DNA of 5,854 bases from DSOS01 sp035286585. Its GTDB lineage: Bacteria > Chloroflexota > Anaerolineae > Anaerolineales > UBA4823. Below, one piece after another: positions 5,662-5,854 of this stretch. Numbering within the stretch: the stretch's first letter is position 1; every line of letters begins with the position of its first letter. Both the position numbers and the translations under genes were made by a program. Where the stretch lies: contig DATEDC010000154.1 of NCBI GenBank assembly GCA_035286585.1, positions 1-5,854 of the forward strand, written 5' to 3'. The notes beneath the pieces are model-generated. The model saw nothing but the letters and a program-made list of their open reading frames with translations. It did not search any database and was not told the DNA's origin.

Positions 5662-5854
5662 ATGCGTGTGAGCGTCAAACTGTTCGCCATGCTGAGCCGC
5701 TACGCCCAGGGAAATGCAGCCGGGGCGCCCTTTGAGGTAGAGGTCCCGGAAGGGGCCACGCTGCAGGACCTGCTCCAGCAATTAAACATCCCCCCAGACG
5801 AAACCAAGATCGTCTTCGTCAATGGCGTGATCCAATCCCTGGATTGCAGACTTA
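5662..5854 (+). CDS. MoaD/ThiS-like sulfur carrier protein, 3' end beyond window
   Basis: Sixty-four codons are visible before the edge. The fold pattern is that of the ubiquitin-like MoaD/ThiS family: the opening strand MRVSVKLFAML, then FEVEVPEGATLQDLLQQL (24-41), then IVFVNGVIQSL (50-60), matching the usual VNG turn. Full members are about 80-90 residues and end in Gly-Gly, which is thiocarboxylated to donate sulfur; that tail lies outside the window and must be confirmed. MoaD supplies the dithiolene sulfurs of molybdopterin, the ligand also needed for the tungsten site of AOR, so the gene fits its place in this operon. ThiS or a carrier for another pathway cannot be excluded from the fragment. 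The gap to the radical SAM gene is 45 bp on the same strand. Confidence 0.85.
   Translation, partial: MRVSVKLFAMLSRYAQGNAAGAPFEVEVPEGATLQDLLQQLNIPPDETKIVFVNGVIQSLDCRL

Noticed and set aside
5179..5781. Minus-strand frame of 200 codons
   Set aside because: It is antisense to the radical SAM and MoaD-like genes, both strongly supported on the plus strand.

Overview
The window looks like a piece of a bacterial chromosome. It carries a peptidoglycan amidase, purine-rich Shine-Dalgarno sites (AGGAGG, AAGGAG, GAGGAG) and sigma70-like promoters. The right half is GC-rich. An anaerobe using tungsten enzymes is the best reading. A Chloroflexota (Anaerolineae-like) or similar host would fit the tungsten module and the style of the GC-rich palindromic intergenic repeat, but the window holds no taxonomic marker and this is a low-confidence guess.

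Left part (1-2059). A 3'-truncated N-acetylmuramoyl-L-alanine amidase (AmpD / Amidase_2 type) runs leftward off the window edge. It is divergent from a complete membrane acyltransferase of the acyltransferase-3 (OafA-like) family. The 296-bp gap between them holds a plausible promoter for the acyltransferase and a short perfect dyad. Both genes suggest cell-envelope work: cutting peptidoglycan cross-bridges and O-acylating a surface glycan. There is no sign that they are linked to the genes on the right.

Middle (2060-2506). This is a 447-bp non-coding stretch. A good promoter (TTGTCT, 17 bp, TATAAA) predicts a start near 2267 and an untranslated leader of about 240 nt. The leader is rich in inverted repeats: a hairpin right at the predicted 5' end, mutually exclusive pairings ending in a U-run, a stem around an orphan Shine-Dalgarno, and a hairpin that buries the Shine-Dalgarno of the next gene. 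I could not match it to a known riboswitch class. It is the best candidate in the window for something undescribed.

Right part (2507-5854). Three co-oriented genes form a tungsten-enzyme module: an aldehyde:ferredoxin oxidoreductase (AOR) family enzyme, a radical SAM/SPASM-type maturase of the kind found next to tungsten oxidoreductases, and the start of a MoaD/ThiS-like sulfur carrier protein that is cut by the window edge. The likely logic is that the sulfur carrier supplies dithiolene sulfur for pterin cofactor synthesis, the radical SAM protein matures the enzyme or its cofactor, and AOR carries out ferredoxin-linked aldehyde/acid chemistry. Two adjacent hairpins, one a two-tier GC-rich palindrome followed by a T-rich tract, lie between AOR and the radical SAM gene and could make expression differ across the operon.
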